NCBI RefSeq assembly: GCF_900100355.1
Contig: NZ_FNFH01000006.1
Span: forward strand, 1-64,000
From: Microbulbifer yueqingensis
Lineage (GTDB): Bacteria; Pseudomonadota; Gammaproteobacteria; Pseudomonadales; Cellvibrionaceae
Length of the DNA: 64,000 bases
Reading direction: 5' to 3'
In this document: positions 7,065 to 15,826 of the stretch, in pieces
Layout: each line of letters opens with the position of its first letter
Position numbering within the stretch: the first letter of the stretch is position 1
Position numbers and translations under genes: made by a program
Notes under the pieces: generated by a model
The model's input: the letters and a program-made list of their open reading frames with translations, nothing else
What the model was told of the DNA's origin: nothing
The model's database searches: none

Positions 7065-8129
7065 CTACAGCGTCTTCAGTTCCGAGGAATTGATGAATTC
7101 CCGCATGAAGATTTCCCAGAAGGCGATGAACAGTGCCGCCAGCAACGGGCCGATGGCAAAGCCGCTGATGCCGAACATCATCAGGCCGCCCACGGTGGAA
7201 AACAGCACGATGTAGTCCGGCAGCTTGGTGTCCCTTCCCACCAGGATGGGGCGTAGCAGGTTGTCCACCAGGCTGATCACGGCGATGCCGAATACCAGCA
7301 GCACAGTGCCCTTGATCATAGAGCCGATGGCCAGGAGGTAAACGGCGGCGGGGAGCCAGATCAGCGCCGCGCCGATGGCTGGCAGCAGCGACAGCAGGGT
7401 CATCATCACCCCCCACAGCAGTGGTGCCGGCAGCCCCAGGGCCCAGAATATCAGGCCGCCCAGGCTGCCCTGGGTCACCGCCACCACCAGGTTGCCCTTG
7501 ATGGTGGCCCGGGTGACCTCGGCGAACTTGGCCAGCAGCAGCTGCTCGCGCTCGTCGCCCAGGGGCAGGGCCCGGATCAGCAACTGCACCAGCGTCTCGC
7601 CGTCGCGGATCAGGAAGAAGGTGAGATAGATCATCAGGCCCAGCATCACGAAGAAGTTGAGCGTGTTCTGCCCCAGCGCCAGCGCGTTCTTGGCGATAAA
7701 ACTGCCGGCGCTCATGAAACCGCTCAGCAGGCGCTCGCGCAGCTGGTCGAAGTCGATCCCCATTCGTTGCAACAGAGCCTCGAAACCGGGGAAGGCGTTA
7801 CGCACCCGGTCCACCTGTTGTCCCACGTCAATCTCGCCACTCTGGACCTTCTGGTACAGGGCGATTACCTCGTTGACAAAAGAACTCGCCACCAGCAACA
7901 CCGGGATTACCACCAGCACGGTACACAGCAAGAGCGTCAGCAGGGCCGTAACGTTGGGCCAGCGCGGATAGCGGTTGTACAACAAGCGGTAGACCGGGTG
8001 GAAAATCAGCGCGATGGCACAGGCCCAGAAAATCGGCGTGAAGAAGGGTTTGAGCAGGAAGACAAACGCCACCGTAACCAGCAGCAGGGCGAAGATAAAC
8101 GAGCGACGTTCCAGTTTGGCCTGAACCAA
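7065..8129 (-). CDS. AI-2E family transporter (PerM-like permease)
   Basis: A 354-residue polytopic protein with about eight membrane helices. It starts with the basic ERRSF segment and two helices (15-50), continues through the long periplasmic helical section (75-150), and ends with closely spaced helices including the GLPAPLLWGVMMTLLSLLPAIGAALIW block typical of PF01594. Members export diverse small molecules; a role in AI-2 export is established for only some of them. The start is TTG at 8129, preceded by a G-rich stretch; no ATG fits better. Confidence 0.88.
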   Translation of the reverse strand: MVQAKLERRSFIFALLLVTVAFVFLLKPFFTPIFWACAIALIFHPVYRLLYNRYPRWPNVTALLTLLLCTVLVVIPVLLVASSFVNEVIALYQKVQSGEIDVGQQVDRVRNAFPGFEALLQRMGIDFDQLRERLLSGFMSAGSFIAKNALALGQNTLNFFVMLGLMIYLTFFLIRDGETLVQLLIRALPLGDEREQLLLAKFAEVTRATIKGNLVVAVTQGSLGGLIFWALGLPAPLLWGVMMTLLSLLPAIGAALIWLPAAVYLLAIGSMIKGTVLLVFGIAVISLVDNLLRPILVGRDTKLPDYIVLFSTVGGLMMFGISGFAIGPLLAALFIAFWEIFMREFINSSELKTL

Positions 8130-8208
8130 GGGGGCCCCCAGTCTTGTTGTTGTCGATGCGCGCTATGCTATCACTGCTGCCAGCCACTTGCGCAGCTGCT
8201 GTTCGCAA

Positions 8209-8937
8209 TCACCAGCGCCGGTAACCGCAGGTGTCCACGTGGAAGCGCACCCCGCTGTAAATGCCGAGCCCCATGTCCCACTTCTTGCCAACATCGCGGT
8301 GGATGTCCCGCAGGATGGGCACCAGCTCCTTGCGGGAGTAATCGCGCTCCGGGACCAGGTCCACGCCGCAGAAGTGCATGTGCTTGCTGCGCTTCGAGCC
8401 GCCCGCCTTGGCGTTGTAGCTGGAGGTGCGCCAGCCGGAGAGGACCGTGACAGGCCCGATCCGCGGGATGATCTCTTCCTGGATGACCCGCAGGGTGTCC
8501 ACCATACTCTCCCAGTTCTGCTCCGGAGGCAGTGCAAACGGGGGCTCGCCGATCTCCTGCCAGTCGCTACCCTGGCGCAGCAACTGGTATGAGGGGAGCA
8601 CCCCGTCCACCTTGTTGATGTGCAGGAAGTGTTGCAGGCGCGTGTAGATCTCGCGCCGGTCGGCCTCGTCGAGGAAGCGCTCGAATGCGCGGGCCGAGGC
8701 GGCAGCGTAACCCTTGATGTCGGACACGTCGGGAATGCGGGCCGTCTCGGGAACGCGCTGTTCCGGCACATAGGCCCTCGGCGTCACCACCCGTTCCGCC
8801 AGGTCCTGCACCATATTCACGGTAAAAATTGCCAGCAGCAGTACCCCTGCCAGCACCAGTACACTGATCCAGATGACCCGGCGTCGCTCGATATGGATGT
8901 CGATCCACTCGTGGTCCGCGCTCTCTTTGATGTCCAT
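8209..8937 (-). CDS. membrane-anchored M15-type (VanY-like) peptidase, copy A
   Basis: A 242-residue protein with one membrane helix (residues 21-43) and a periplasmic domain. The zinc site of the M15 carboxypeptidase/endopeptidase fold is visible: H186 and D193 in SKHMHFCGVD, and H233 in FHVDTCGYRRW. All three ligands are intact. The domain also contains LSGWRTSSYN, matching the family's substrate strand. It likely cuts peptidoglycan stem peptides. It lies 28 bases downstream of a paralogue on the same strand, and the two share RQGSDW, EPPFA and GLGIYS segments. Start ATG at 8937. Confidence 0.82.
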   Translation of the reverse strand: MDIKESADHEWIDIHIERRRVIWISVLVLAGVLLLAIFTVNMVQDLAERVVTPRAYVPEQRVPETARIPDVSDIKGYAAASARAFERFLDEADRREIYTRLQHFLHINKVDGVLPSYQLLRQGSDWQEIGEPPFALPPEQNWESMVDTLRVIQEEIIPRIGPVTVLSGWRTSSYNAKAGGSKRSKHMHFCGVDLVPERDYSRKELVPILRDIHRDVGKKWDMGLGIYSGVRFHVDTCGYRRW

Positions 8938-8965
8938 GGTGAAGCCGCTCCGGGATTAAGACTGC

Positions 8966-9634
8966 TTACCAGCTGCGGTAGCCGCAGGTATCGATATGGA
9001 AGCGCACGCTGCTGTAGATGCCGAGCCCCACCTGGCTGGAGCGCCCCACCTGGGCGTGGACCATCCTGAGCTCCTCCACCAGCTCCCCACGGCCGATATT
9101 GGACAGGGGCACCAGGTCCAGCCCGCAGAATTGCCGGTGCTTGCTGCCGCCGGCGCCGCCGCCGCGGCGGTTATAGCTGTCTGTGCGGTAGGCCGACAGT
9201 ATTTCCACCGGGCCGATGGCGGGGATCACCTGGTCGCGCACCACCTTGAGGGTCTCGACGATGTTCTCCCATTCGCTGTGGGGCGGGATGGCGAAGGGGG
9301 GTTCATTGATTTCCAGCCAGTCCGACCCCTGGCGGAAGAGACTGCCGGTCTCAACCACTTCACCCACGCCCCGTGAATCGAGGAATCGCTCGAGCTCCTT
9401 CAGGCGGGCGCGGTTGTCCCCCTGGCGCAGGAAGCTCCGCAGCGTGTGATTGGTGGGTACGCGGTAGCCCTGCACGTCGCGATAGGGCTTTTCCAGTGAC
9501 TTGAGGTAGAGGTACAGCCACAGGCCGCCCACGATGCCCAGCAGCATCAGCGCGATACCGGCAATTACCAGGCGGTTGGTGCGCTGCCCCGGTGGGCGGC
9601 GGCGATAGTTCGAAAACGGCTGGCCTGCGGGCAT
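8966..9634 (-). CDS. membrane-anchored M15-type (VanY-like) peptidase, copy B
   Basis: A 222-residue paralogue of the downstream gene, with a basic N-terminus, one membrane helix (about 22-44) and an M15 domain. Zinc ligands are H166 and D173 (SKHRQFCGLD) and H213 (FHIDTCGYRSW). The ATG at 9634 follows GGGAG at the right distance; the frame is open further but shows no protein character there. The N-terminal and linker regions differ strongly from copy A while the catalytic parts are close, so this is an old tandem duplication. A shared target in the cell wall is an inference. Confidence 0.82.
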   Translation of the reverse strand: MPAGQPFSNYRRRPPGQRTNRLVIAGIALMLLGIVGGLWLYLYLKSLEKPYRDVQGYRVPTNHTLRSFLRQGDNRARLKELERFLDSRGVGEVVETGSLFRQGSDWLEINEPPFAIPPHSEWENIVETLKVVRDQVIPAIGPVEILSAYRTDSYNRRGGGAGGSKHRQFCGLDLVPLSNIGRGELVEELRMVHAQVGRSSQVGLGIYSSVRFHIDTCGYRSW

Positions 9635-9763
9635 GGTCTCCCTGCCTGTGGTCGTCGTCGTGGTGAGGCACGGCGCGCCATCTGTCGGCGCGTTATCATT
9701 CAATATAGTCGTTTCCGCGCCATTTCTCCGGGTGGGAGCGGACGGCAAGCGTGGGCCACAACG

Positions 9764-9799
9764 AAAACGCCCCCGGGGATCGCTCCGCGGGGGCGTTTG
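9764..9799 (-). terminator. rho-independent terminator of pckA
   Basis: Arms AAACGCCCCCG and CGGGGGCGTTT pair around a short loop. Read on the minus strand, the hairpin ends in TTTTC, 37 bases after the pckA stop. Confidence 0.8.
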
Positions 9800-9835
9800 G
9801 GACCGGGCGGCTCAGCTGGCCACCCGCGGGTCGGT

Positions 9836-11383
9836 TCAGCCTTGCGGGCCGGCGGACCTGACGGTTTCGCTCACCTCGAACTTCTCGATGTTCTCGGCGA
9901 ACAGGCGTGCCAGTTTGGTGGCCTGCTCGTCGTAGGCGGCCTTGTCACTCCAGGCTTCGCGCGGGTTCAGGAAGGCCTTGTCCACACTGGGTACTTCCAG
10001 CGGGATATCCAGGTTGAGGGCCTCCAGGTGCTCGGTCTCGACGCCTTCCAGGGCGCCGCTCTGGATGGCGGCGATGACGGCGCGGGTGACCGGGATCGGG
10101 AAGCGCTTGCCGTTGTCGCCGGAGCCACCGGTCCAGCCGGTGTTGACCAGGTAGACGTTGGAGCCGAAGTCCTCGATGCGCTTCATCAGCAGGTCGGCAT
10201 ACTCGCGCGGCGCGCGCGGCATGAACGGCGCGCCGAAGCAGGTGGAGAAGGTCGGGTGGATGCCCGCCTCCGCGCCCAGCTCGGTGGAGCCCACGCGCGC
10301 GGTGTAGCCGGACAGGAAGTGGTAAGCGGCGGCTTCCTTGGACAGGATCGATACCGGCGGCAGTACGCCGGACACATCGCAGGTCAGGAAGATGACGTTC
10401 TTCGGCTCGCCGGCCTGGTTGCCTGGCTGGCGCATCACCACGTGCTCCAGCGGGTAGGAGCAGCGGCCGTTCTCGGTCAGGCTGGTGTCGTGGTAGTCGG
10501 CGGTGCCGTTCTCGTCGGTGACCACATTTTCCACGATGGCGCCAAAGCGGATGGCGTCCCAGATAACCGGCTCGTTTTCCTTGCTCAGGTTGATGGTCTT
10601 GGCGTAGCAGCCGCCCTCGATATTGAACACGCCGCCCTTGGCCCAGCCATGTTCGTCGTCACCGATGAGGTAGCGCTCCGGGTCGGCGGACAGGGTGGTC
10701 TTGCCGGTGCCGGACAGGCCGAAGAACAGGCATACATCGCCGTCCTTGCCCACGTTGGCGGCACAGTGCATCGGCATCACGTCTTTTTCCGGCAGCAGGA
10801 AGTTCTGCACGGAGAACATGGCCTTCTTCATTTCACCGGCGTAACGCATGCCCGCCAGCAGTACCTTGCGCTGGGCAAAGTTGATGATTACCACTCCCTC
10901 GGAGTTGGTGCCGTCGCGTTCCGGCTCGCAGACAAAGTTAGGGGCGTGCAGGATGCGCCACTCTTCCTTGCTCTTCGGGTTGTACTTTTCCGGGCGGATG
11001 AACATGTTGCGGGCGAACAGGGTGTGCCACGCGGTCTGGGCGGTGACCACCACCGGCAGGTAGTAGTCTTCATGCTGGCCAACGTGCAGCTGTTGCACGA
11101 AGGTGTCGGAGCCCGCGACGAACTCCTCGACACGGCTCCACAGGGCGTCGAACTTGTCCTGGGGGAAGGCGCGGTTGACGTTGCCCCAGGCGATGCTATC
11201 GCTGGTGGAAGGCTCCTCAACCACGAAGCGGTCCGCCGGGGAGCGCCCGGTGCGCGCACCGGTCTCGGTAACCAGCGCGCCGGTGTCGGACAGTTTGCCC
11301 TCACCGCGCAGCAGCGCCTGCTCTACCAGTTGCGCCGACGACAGGTTCTTCAGGACCTGCGCCGTATCATCGATCTGTGCCAT
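9836..11383 (-). CDS. pckA: phosphoenolpyruvate carboxykinase (ATP)
   Basis: Catalyses oxaloacetate + ATP to phosphoenolpyruvate + CO2 + ADP, the first committed step of gluconeogenesis. The 515-residue protein has the ATP P-loop GLSGTGKTT at 222-230, followed by the metal-binding DDEHGW stretch, and the N-terminal GARTGRSP and [26 protein letters not shown] substrate-site segments. I chose the ATG at 11383; an earlier ATG in the frame adds 11 residues not expected for the family. Its neighbours hslO-hslR-yrfG are the same as in E. coli, where pck ends that row. Upstream DNA holds repeats that could bind a regulator. Confidence 0.97.
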   Translation of the reverse strand: MAQIDDTAQVLKNLSSAQLVEQALLRGEGKLSDTGALVTETGARTGRSPADRFVVEEPSTSDSIAWGNVNRAFPQDKFDALWSRVEEFVAGSDTFVQQLHVGQHEDYYLPVVVTAQTAWHTLFARNMFIRPEKYNPKSKEEWRILHAPNFVCEPERDGTNSEGVVIINFAQRKVLLAGMRYAGEMKKAMFSVQNFLLPEKDVMPMHCAANVGKDGDVCLFFGLSGTGKTTLSADPERYLIGDDEHGWAKGGVFNIEGGCYAKTINLSKENEPVIWDAIRFGAIVENVVTDENGTADYHDTSLTENGRCSYPLEHVVMRQPGNQAGEPKNVIFLTCDVSGVLPPVSILSKEAAAYHFLSGYTARVGSTELGAEAGIHPTFSTCFGAPFMPRAPREYADLLMKRIEDFGSNVYLVNTGWTGGSGDNGKRFPIPVTRAVIAAIQSGALEGVETEHLEALNLDIPLEVPSVDKAFLNPREAWSDKAAYDEQATKLARLFAENIEKFEVSETVRSAGPQG

Positions 11384-11691
11384 TCGTGGAATACCCGTGC
11401 AAATTACGTGAAACAATTACGTGAATAAAATCTAGTGTGGTCACGCCACAGGGAGCGGGGCCACCAATATTCGGGTGGCGAATTATGGCAAAGTTCAATT
11501 TGGCGGGATAGCAATAAAGGCCGTTTTTTGCCCAATGACAGCGTTGTCTTGTGAAATTTTGTGCCGCTTTATTTGTTTTTGCGATAATGTAGTTTTACTA
11601 CATAGATATGGTGAATTTTTGAGGCGAAACCGGCAAGGGACCGGGGGCGGGAGCGCCCGGTTGGAAGCGGGCGCTCGCCGTAGCAGTGAGG
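11384..11691. promoter_or_regulatory. pckA upstream region with direct and inverted repeats
   Basis: No gene is seen here. Two copies of ATTACGTGAA stand at 11403-11412 and 11416-11425, 20-33 bases before the pckA start. An inverted repeat, ATGTAGT-TTT-ACTACAT, lies at 11587-11603, in an AT-rich stretch that could hold the promoter. A GC-rich hairpin at 11651-11676 (GAGCGCCCG / CGGGCGCTC) follows the hslO stop and may end that transcript, though it has no T-run. Regulatory roles are inferred from position only. Confidence 0.45.
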
Positions 11692-12570
11692 TCAGTGCAG
11701 CGTGTGGGGCGGCGCGTTGAACAGGGCCTCGATATCGTCCCCGTCGAAGCGGTAGCGGTTGTTGCAGAACTGGCAGTCGGCGGTGATTTCGCCACCCTGC
11801 TCTTCCAGTAACTGGTACACCTCCTCCGGGCCCAGGGAGATCAGCGCGCGGGCGCTGCGCTCCCGGGAGCAGCTGCACTTGAAGCGGATATTGGCGGTGC
11901 CGAGCTGGGCCGGTTTCAGCTGGTGAAACAGCCGTGTCAGCAGCTGGTCGTGCGGCAGCTCGTGGAGTTCCTCGGCGGTCACGGTTTCCGCCAGGTGTTG
12001 GGCGGTCTCCCAGGCGTCCTCGTTCTCCTCCGCGTTGGCGGCATTGTTGCCCGGCAGTACCTGCAGCATGATGCCGCCCACGGTGTCGGGCCTGGATTCG
12101 ATCCAGAAACGGGTGGCGAGCTGTTCCGACTGGGTGAAGTAGTCCTCCAGGCACTCCGCCAGGCTTTCCTTCTCCATGGGCACTATGCCCTGGTAGCGCT
12201 CGCCGTCCTCGGGCTCCACGGTAATGGCGAGTGCGGCGCGCTTGCCGATCAGCTGGCGTAGGGTGGCGCCTTCGTCTATCTGCGCCTCTTCCGCCACCCG
12301 CGCAATACCGCGCAGGTCGCTGTGGTGGGTGCACTCGGCCATGATCAGTGGCACGTCGCCCTCGCCACGGGCCTGCAGGTTCAGCAGGCCCTCGAACTTG
12401 AGTGTGGTGGACAGCAGGCAGGCGGCGGCGAGGAATTCCCCCAGCAGCTCAGCCACCGGCTGCGGGAGCTGGTTGTTTTCCAGCACTTCGCGGTAGGCAT
12501 CTGACAAGGTGACAACCTGGCCACGGATATCGTGGTGGGAGAAAATGAAGCGTTCCAGCTGGTCGGACAT
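11692..12570 (-). CDS. hslO: redox-regulated chaperone Hsp33
   Basis: A 292-residue cytosolic chaperone that is switched on by oxidation. The four zinc-binding cysteines are present in the C-terminal switch: CSC (in FKCSCSRERS) and CQFC near residue 265. The N-terminal substrate domain (SDAYREVL, LLSTTLKFEGLLNLQARGEG, LMAECTHHSDLRGIAR) matches the family along its length, which is the usual 290 or so residues. The start ATG at 12570 is clear. The order relative to pckA and hslR is conserved with E. coli, although two extra genes sit between hslR and hslO here. Confidence 0.96.
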   Translation of the reverse strand: MSDQLERFIFSHHDIRGQVVTLSDAYREVLENNQLPQPVAELLGEFLAAACLLSTTLKFEGLLNLQARGEGDVPLIMAECTHHSDLRGIARVAEEAQIDEGATLRQLIGKRAALAITVEPEDGERYQGIVPMEKESLAECLEDYFTQSEQLATRFWIESRPDTVGGIMLQVLPGNNAANAEENEDAWETAQHLAETVTAEELHELPHDQLLTRLFHQLKPAQLGTANIRFKCSCSRERSARALISLGPEEVYQLLEEQGGEITADCQFCNNRYRFDGDDIEALFNAPPHTLH

Positions 12571-12644
12571 GAATCGAAGGCCTCGGGAAACTCTGGGTAA
12601 AGCCGCGGGATTCTAACCTAAATGTTAGCTGTCCGGCGTATCCC

Positions 12645-13094
12645 TCAGCCGCACCGGCGGGATACCTCCCGCTCGAGGGCGGCCGCGCGCTGCTGGCGCT
12701 CGCGTTCGGTCATGCGTACTTCGTCGCCGCTCTCGTCGACGATGGCCACTGCTCCCTGCATGATCCGCAACTGCCGTTGCAGCCGGGCGCAGGCGCGCAG
12801 GCGCTGTTGCTGTTCCCGCTGCTGTTGCTGGCGGCGGTTCCGGTCGTAGTCGTCTTCGAGAGTGGCCAGTGTGACGCGGCGTTCGCTGCGCGATTCCCCG
12901 GTGGGCACGGCCTGGGCGTCGTTGACCGGGCGCAGCTTGCCGGACAGGTCTTCTGCCTGGGCCTGCCGGGGCGGCCGGTCACCGAAGTGCACCTTGCCCT
13001 CTTCATCCACCCAGCGGTAAAGCCCGTCTGCGCCGGCCGCAGGGGCCAGCAGCAGGAGTGCCAGCAGGCTGCTGCCGGCGAGTCGGCTGCTCAC
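12645..13094 (-). CDS. secreted DUF4124-domain protein
   Basis: A 149-residue protein with a signal peptide (cut near AGA, residue 22). The mature N-terminus GLYRWVDEEGKVHFGDRPP is the DUF4124 motif found at the start of many periplasmic proteins. Residues 80-149 are rich in Arg, Gln and Glu and look like a long helix or coiled coil. The start is GTG and overlaps the stop of the upstream protease gene as GTGA, so the two are translationally coupled. Function unknown; pairing with a periplasmic protease suggests a shared envelope role. Confidence 0.8.
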   Translation of the reverse strand: MSSRLAGSSLLALLLLAPAAGADGLYRWVDEEGKVHFGDRPPRQAQAEDLSGKLRPVNDAQAVPTGESRSERRVTLATLEDDYDRNRRQQQQREQQQRLRACARLQRQLRIMQGAVAIVDESGDEVRMTERERQQRAAALEREVSRRCG

Positions 13095-14614
13095 TGTGCG
13101 TCCTGCGGCGGTTCTGCCTCGGCAGTCTCCGCCAGGGTGCTGAACAGTCCCGCCGAATGGCGGTTGGGGATATGGTAGGTCTGCAGGATCAGCGGCTCCT
13201 GCTCACGGGCTGCGGCGGCATCCAGCACCATGCGATAGCCTGCCTCATCGCGGAGTTCGACAAACTGCTGCTCGTTGCTCTCCATGAGCTGGGCAAACTC
13301 GTCAAAATCCGTCACCTGGTGCCCATTCACTGAATCGATAATCCAGTTTTTCCAGTCGTGGTAGCCCAGGTTGACCCCGGCCGGCAGCACCTTCAGGGCC
13401 ACCACCAGTTCGCGCCGTCCCTGCTCGCTCCACTGGTTGCGGGCGTACAGGTACTCCACCGGCGCCTTGGAGTGCCAGTTGTTGCCCCAGCGCTTGATCA
13501 GGTTCATGTTCAGCGGCACGAACACCACGCCGCCGTAAATGTAATAACGCGGCCGCTGGTCGAACTTCTCTGCCACCACCAGCGAGCGCGACGGGGATGG
13601 GGCGGCCAGCTCGACTTCCGCCTCGATGATCTCCCCATCGCGGGCGAATTTCACCGGCAGCTTGTCTCCCACATGGTAGAGATCCGCCGCGTAGTGGTAG
13701 TTAGTGCGCTGGTTCTCGCGCCACTCCACGGTGCGGTCGGCGGCAACTTCGTAGCCGTCCACTTCCAGCAGTACATCGCCCGGCTGGAGCACCCTGGCCG
13801 CCGGGGAATCGCTGAACACCTTGACGATCAGCGCGCCCTCCTGGTCCTCGCCCAGGCCCGCGGCGCGCTTCATCGACGGGCTTTCCATGCTCTGGGTGAC
13901 TGCGCCCAGCTCCGGAAAGCCCTGGTGTACGCCGTCTTCCGCATCTTCCAGCACGTGTTCGATCACGCTCGGCGGGACGAAATAGCCAAGGTTCTCGGCA
14001 CCCTGGCTGTGGTTGGTCTGCATCGCCACGCCGACGATGCGGCCGTCGGAAATGACCGGCCCGCCGCTGTTGCCCGGGTTGATGGCGGCGTCAATCTGGC
14101 CCGCCATCAGGTAGCTGCCCGCATGGGCATAGAACTGGTGCTCTACCCGCGACAGCACGCCGCGGGTGATGGACAGGGACTTGCCGCCCATGGGGTAGCC
14201 GTACACCGATACCTCTTCCTGCAGGTCCGGCAGCTCGCCCAGGTCCAGCGGCCGGGTGCCCTTGAAGAAATCCTCGTCCTCCACGGTCAGCAGGGCCAGG
14301 TCGGCGTCGTGGGAAACAAAGGCCACCTGGGCGAGGAACTTCTGTGCGTCGCCGTGGCGCTGTACCTGGATAAAGCTGCCGTTGGCCACCACGTGCGCAT
14401 TGGTGAGGATGCGCTTGCCGTCGATGACGGCACCGGAACCGGACAGTTGCTTGGCATTGAGCAGCGACCAGGGGTTGAAATAGTCCGGCGCGGCGGCGGT
14501 GGTGTAGATCTTGATGATCGAGCGCTTGAGCTGTTCGTGCTCGCGGTTATCGGCCACGGCGGCCTGGCACAGCAGCAGGAGGATAGCGGCGAGGCTGAGG
14601 ATTCTTGTCATCAT
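13091..14614 (-). CDS. secreted trypsin-like serine protease with PDZ domain
   Basis: A 507-residue periplasmic protease of the DegP-like S1C type. A signal peptide covers residues 1-21. The triad is visible as H74 (TNAHVV), D103 or D105 (SHDADLALL) and S183 (NPGNSGGP). A PDZ-like segment follows (ALIVKVFSDSPAARVLQPGDVLLEVDGYEV) and a second, more degenerate one near the C-terminus (ILQTYHIPN region). The start is ATGATG at 14614/14611. Unlike DegP, it sits between hslR and hslO and is coupled to a DUF4124 gene. Proteins of this architecture may act in envelope quality control; the substrate is unknown. Confidence 0.88.
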   Translation of the reverse strand: MMTRILSLAAILLLLCQAAVADNREHEQLKRSIIKIYTTAAAPDYFNPWSLLNAKQLSGSGAVIDGKRILTNAHVVANGSFIQVQRHGDAQKFLAQVAFVSHDADLALLTVEDEDFFKGTRPLDLGELPDLQEEVSVYGYPMGGKSLSITRGVLSRVEHQFYAHAGSYLMAGQIDAAINPGNSGGPVISDGRIVGVAMQTNHSQGAENLGYFVPPSVIEHVLEDAEDGVHQGFPELGAVTQSMESPSMKRAAGLGEDQEGALIVKVFSDSPAARVLQPGDVLLEVDGYEVAADRTVEWRENQRTNYHYAADLYHVGDKLPVKFARDGEIIEAEVELAAPSPSRSLVVAEKFDQRPRYYIYGGVVFVPLNMNLIKRWGNNWHSKAPVEYLYARNQWSEQGRRELVVALKVLPAGVNLGYHDWKNWIIDSVNGHQVTDFDEFAQLMESNEQQFVELRDEAGYRMVLDAAAAREQEPLILQTYHIPNRHSAGLFSTLAETAEAEPPQDAQ

Positions 14615-14736
14615 CGATAGGTGTCCCGTCGGTGTGGGGGCCGGTTGTGGGGCCAGTTTAGCAGCTGCGGTCCAGCGGACCGCCTGCTGGGTTCTTTGTA
14701 TGGCAGGCGGGTCGGTATGGTCCCGCCGGGCCCGGT

Positions 14737-15114
14737 TCAGTCCTGCTCGCGCAGGAAGCGGTGGATCTGGCGGCGCTGCTTCTTGTTCGGGCGTTCGCTG
14801 CGGATGCCAGCATTGGCGGCCTTGCGCTCCGCGGCCTCGCGTGTCCGTCGCGCGCGGCTCGCCTCGGTCTCGCGGTACAGGGTCTGGGCAATCTCGGCGC
14901 CGCGGCGCTGGTCCGACAGGGCCAGCACCTCGACTTCCAGCTGGTCCCAACCCTGGCGCAGGGTCAGCGTGGTGCCGGTGGTTATCTCCCGGCTGGCTTT
15001 GACCCGCTGGCCGTCCAGGTGCACCTTGCCGCCCTCGATCATCTGCTTGGCGATGCTGCGGGTTTTGTAGAAGCGCGCGGCCCACAGCCACTTGTCGATA
15101 CGTACTTTTTCCAT
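14737..15114 (-). CDS. hslR: S4-domain heat-shock RNA-binding protein Hsp15
   Basis: A 125-residue basic protein. The S4 RNA-binding domain spans residues 4-65 (VRIDKWLWAARFYKTRSIAKQMIEGGKVHLDG). The C-terminal part is Arg/Lys-rich (ERPNKKQRRQIHRFL). In E. coli, Hsp15 binds 50S subunits carrying stalled nascent chains and helps recycle them. The ATG at 15114 gives the normal N-terminus; upstream extension has no family match. Neighbour yrfG starts eight bases upstream of its start on the same strand, matching the E. coli order. Confidence 0.93.
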   Translation of the reverse strand: MEKVRIDKWLWAARFYKTRSIAKQMIEGGKVHLDGQRVKASREITTGTTLTLRQGWDQLEVEVLALSDQRRGAEIAQTLYRETEASRARRTREAAERKAANAGIRSERPNKKQRRQIHRFLREQD

Positions 15115-15121
15115 CGGGGGA

Positions 15122-15775
15122 TTACAGCGCAAGGATTTCTTCGAAATGGTGGATGGCGGGAAAGTCGGTGATATCCCGCAGGGGGCCGCGGCTGTCCGGC
15201 TGGCGGATACAGACCAGGTGGCCGATGCCGTAATCGCGGGCAGCGGCGAGGACATGCTCGTTATCATCCACGAACAGGGTGCGATCTGGCTCGAACTCCA
15301 CATACTCGCGCAATGCCGACCAGAAATGGGTGCTCTCCTTGGCGTGGTTCAGCTCATGGGAGGAGATGATGCCATCCATCCAGCGGTCGATGCCGGTGAT
15401 CTCGAGCTTGTGGGCCAGCCCGTCCGGGTGGGCATTGGTGACCAGCAGGACGTGCTTCTCCATCTGCCGCAGGGCTTCCAGGAAGGCCTGGGTCTGCGGG
15501 CGCAGGGCGATGCGGTCCTCGATCTCGCGCAGGACCGCCGGGATATCCAGCTGCAGCTCCCGCGACCAGAAGTTCAGGCAGTACCACTCCAGGGTGCCGC
15601 GGCGGGAATCAATCTGCTTGACCAGCTGCTCTTCAGCTTCTTGCAGGTTCAGTCCGTGGGTCTGCGCGTAGCGCTGGGGCAGGTGGGTCAGCCAGAAGTG
15701 GTTGTCGTAGTGCAGGTCGAGCAGGGTGCCGTCCATATCCAGCATCACCGTGTCGACGTCTTGCCAGTCCAGCAT
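15122..15775 (-). CDS. yrfG: GMP/IMP nucleotidase, HAD superfamily
   Basis: A 217-residue HAD hydrolase that dephosphorylates purine mononucleotides in E. coli. The nucleophile motif is DMDGTLLDLHYDNHFW, motif II is VTNAHP, and motif IV is LFVDDNEHVL. The N-terminal WQDVDTVMLDMDGTLLD is nearly the same as in E. coli YrfG. I prefer the ATG at 15775, which has GGAGAGG 12 bases upstream; a TTG seven codons earlier is the alternative. The gene heads the row yrfG-hslR-(protease-DUF4124)-hslO-pckA. Confidence 0.9.
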   Translation of the reverse strand: MLDWQDVDTVMLDMDGTLLDLHYDNHFWLTHLPQRYAQTHGLNLQEAEEQLVKQIDSRRGTLEWYCLNFWSRELQLDIPAVLREIEDRIALRPQTQAFLEALRQMEKHVLLVTNAHPDGLAHKLEITGIDRWMDGIISSHELNHAKESTHFWSALREYVEFEPDRTLFVDDNEHVLAAARDYGIGHLVCIRQPDSRGPLRDITDFPAIHHFEEILAL

Positions 15776-15826
15776 GCGGTCGGTAAACCTCTCCAATCGA
15801 AGGCATGTACAACCTATTATGCCCGA

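Noticed and set aside
9797-11428. A 543-codon open frame opposite pckA
   Set aside because: It lies fully antisense to a complete, well-matched pckA; long antisense frames are normal in high-GC coding DNA, and its composition is not protein-like.
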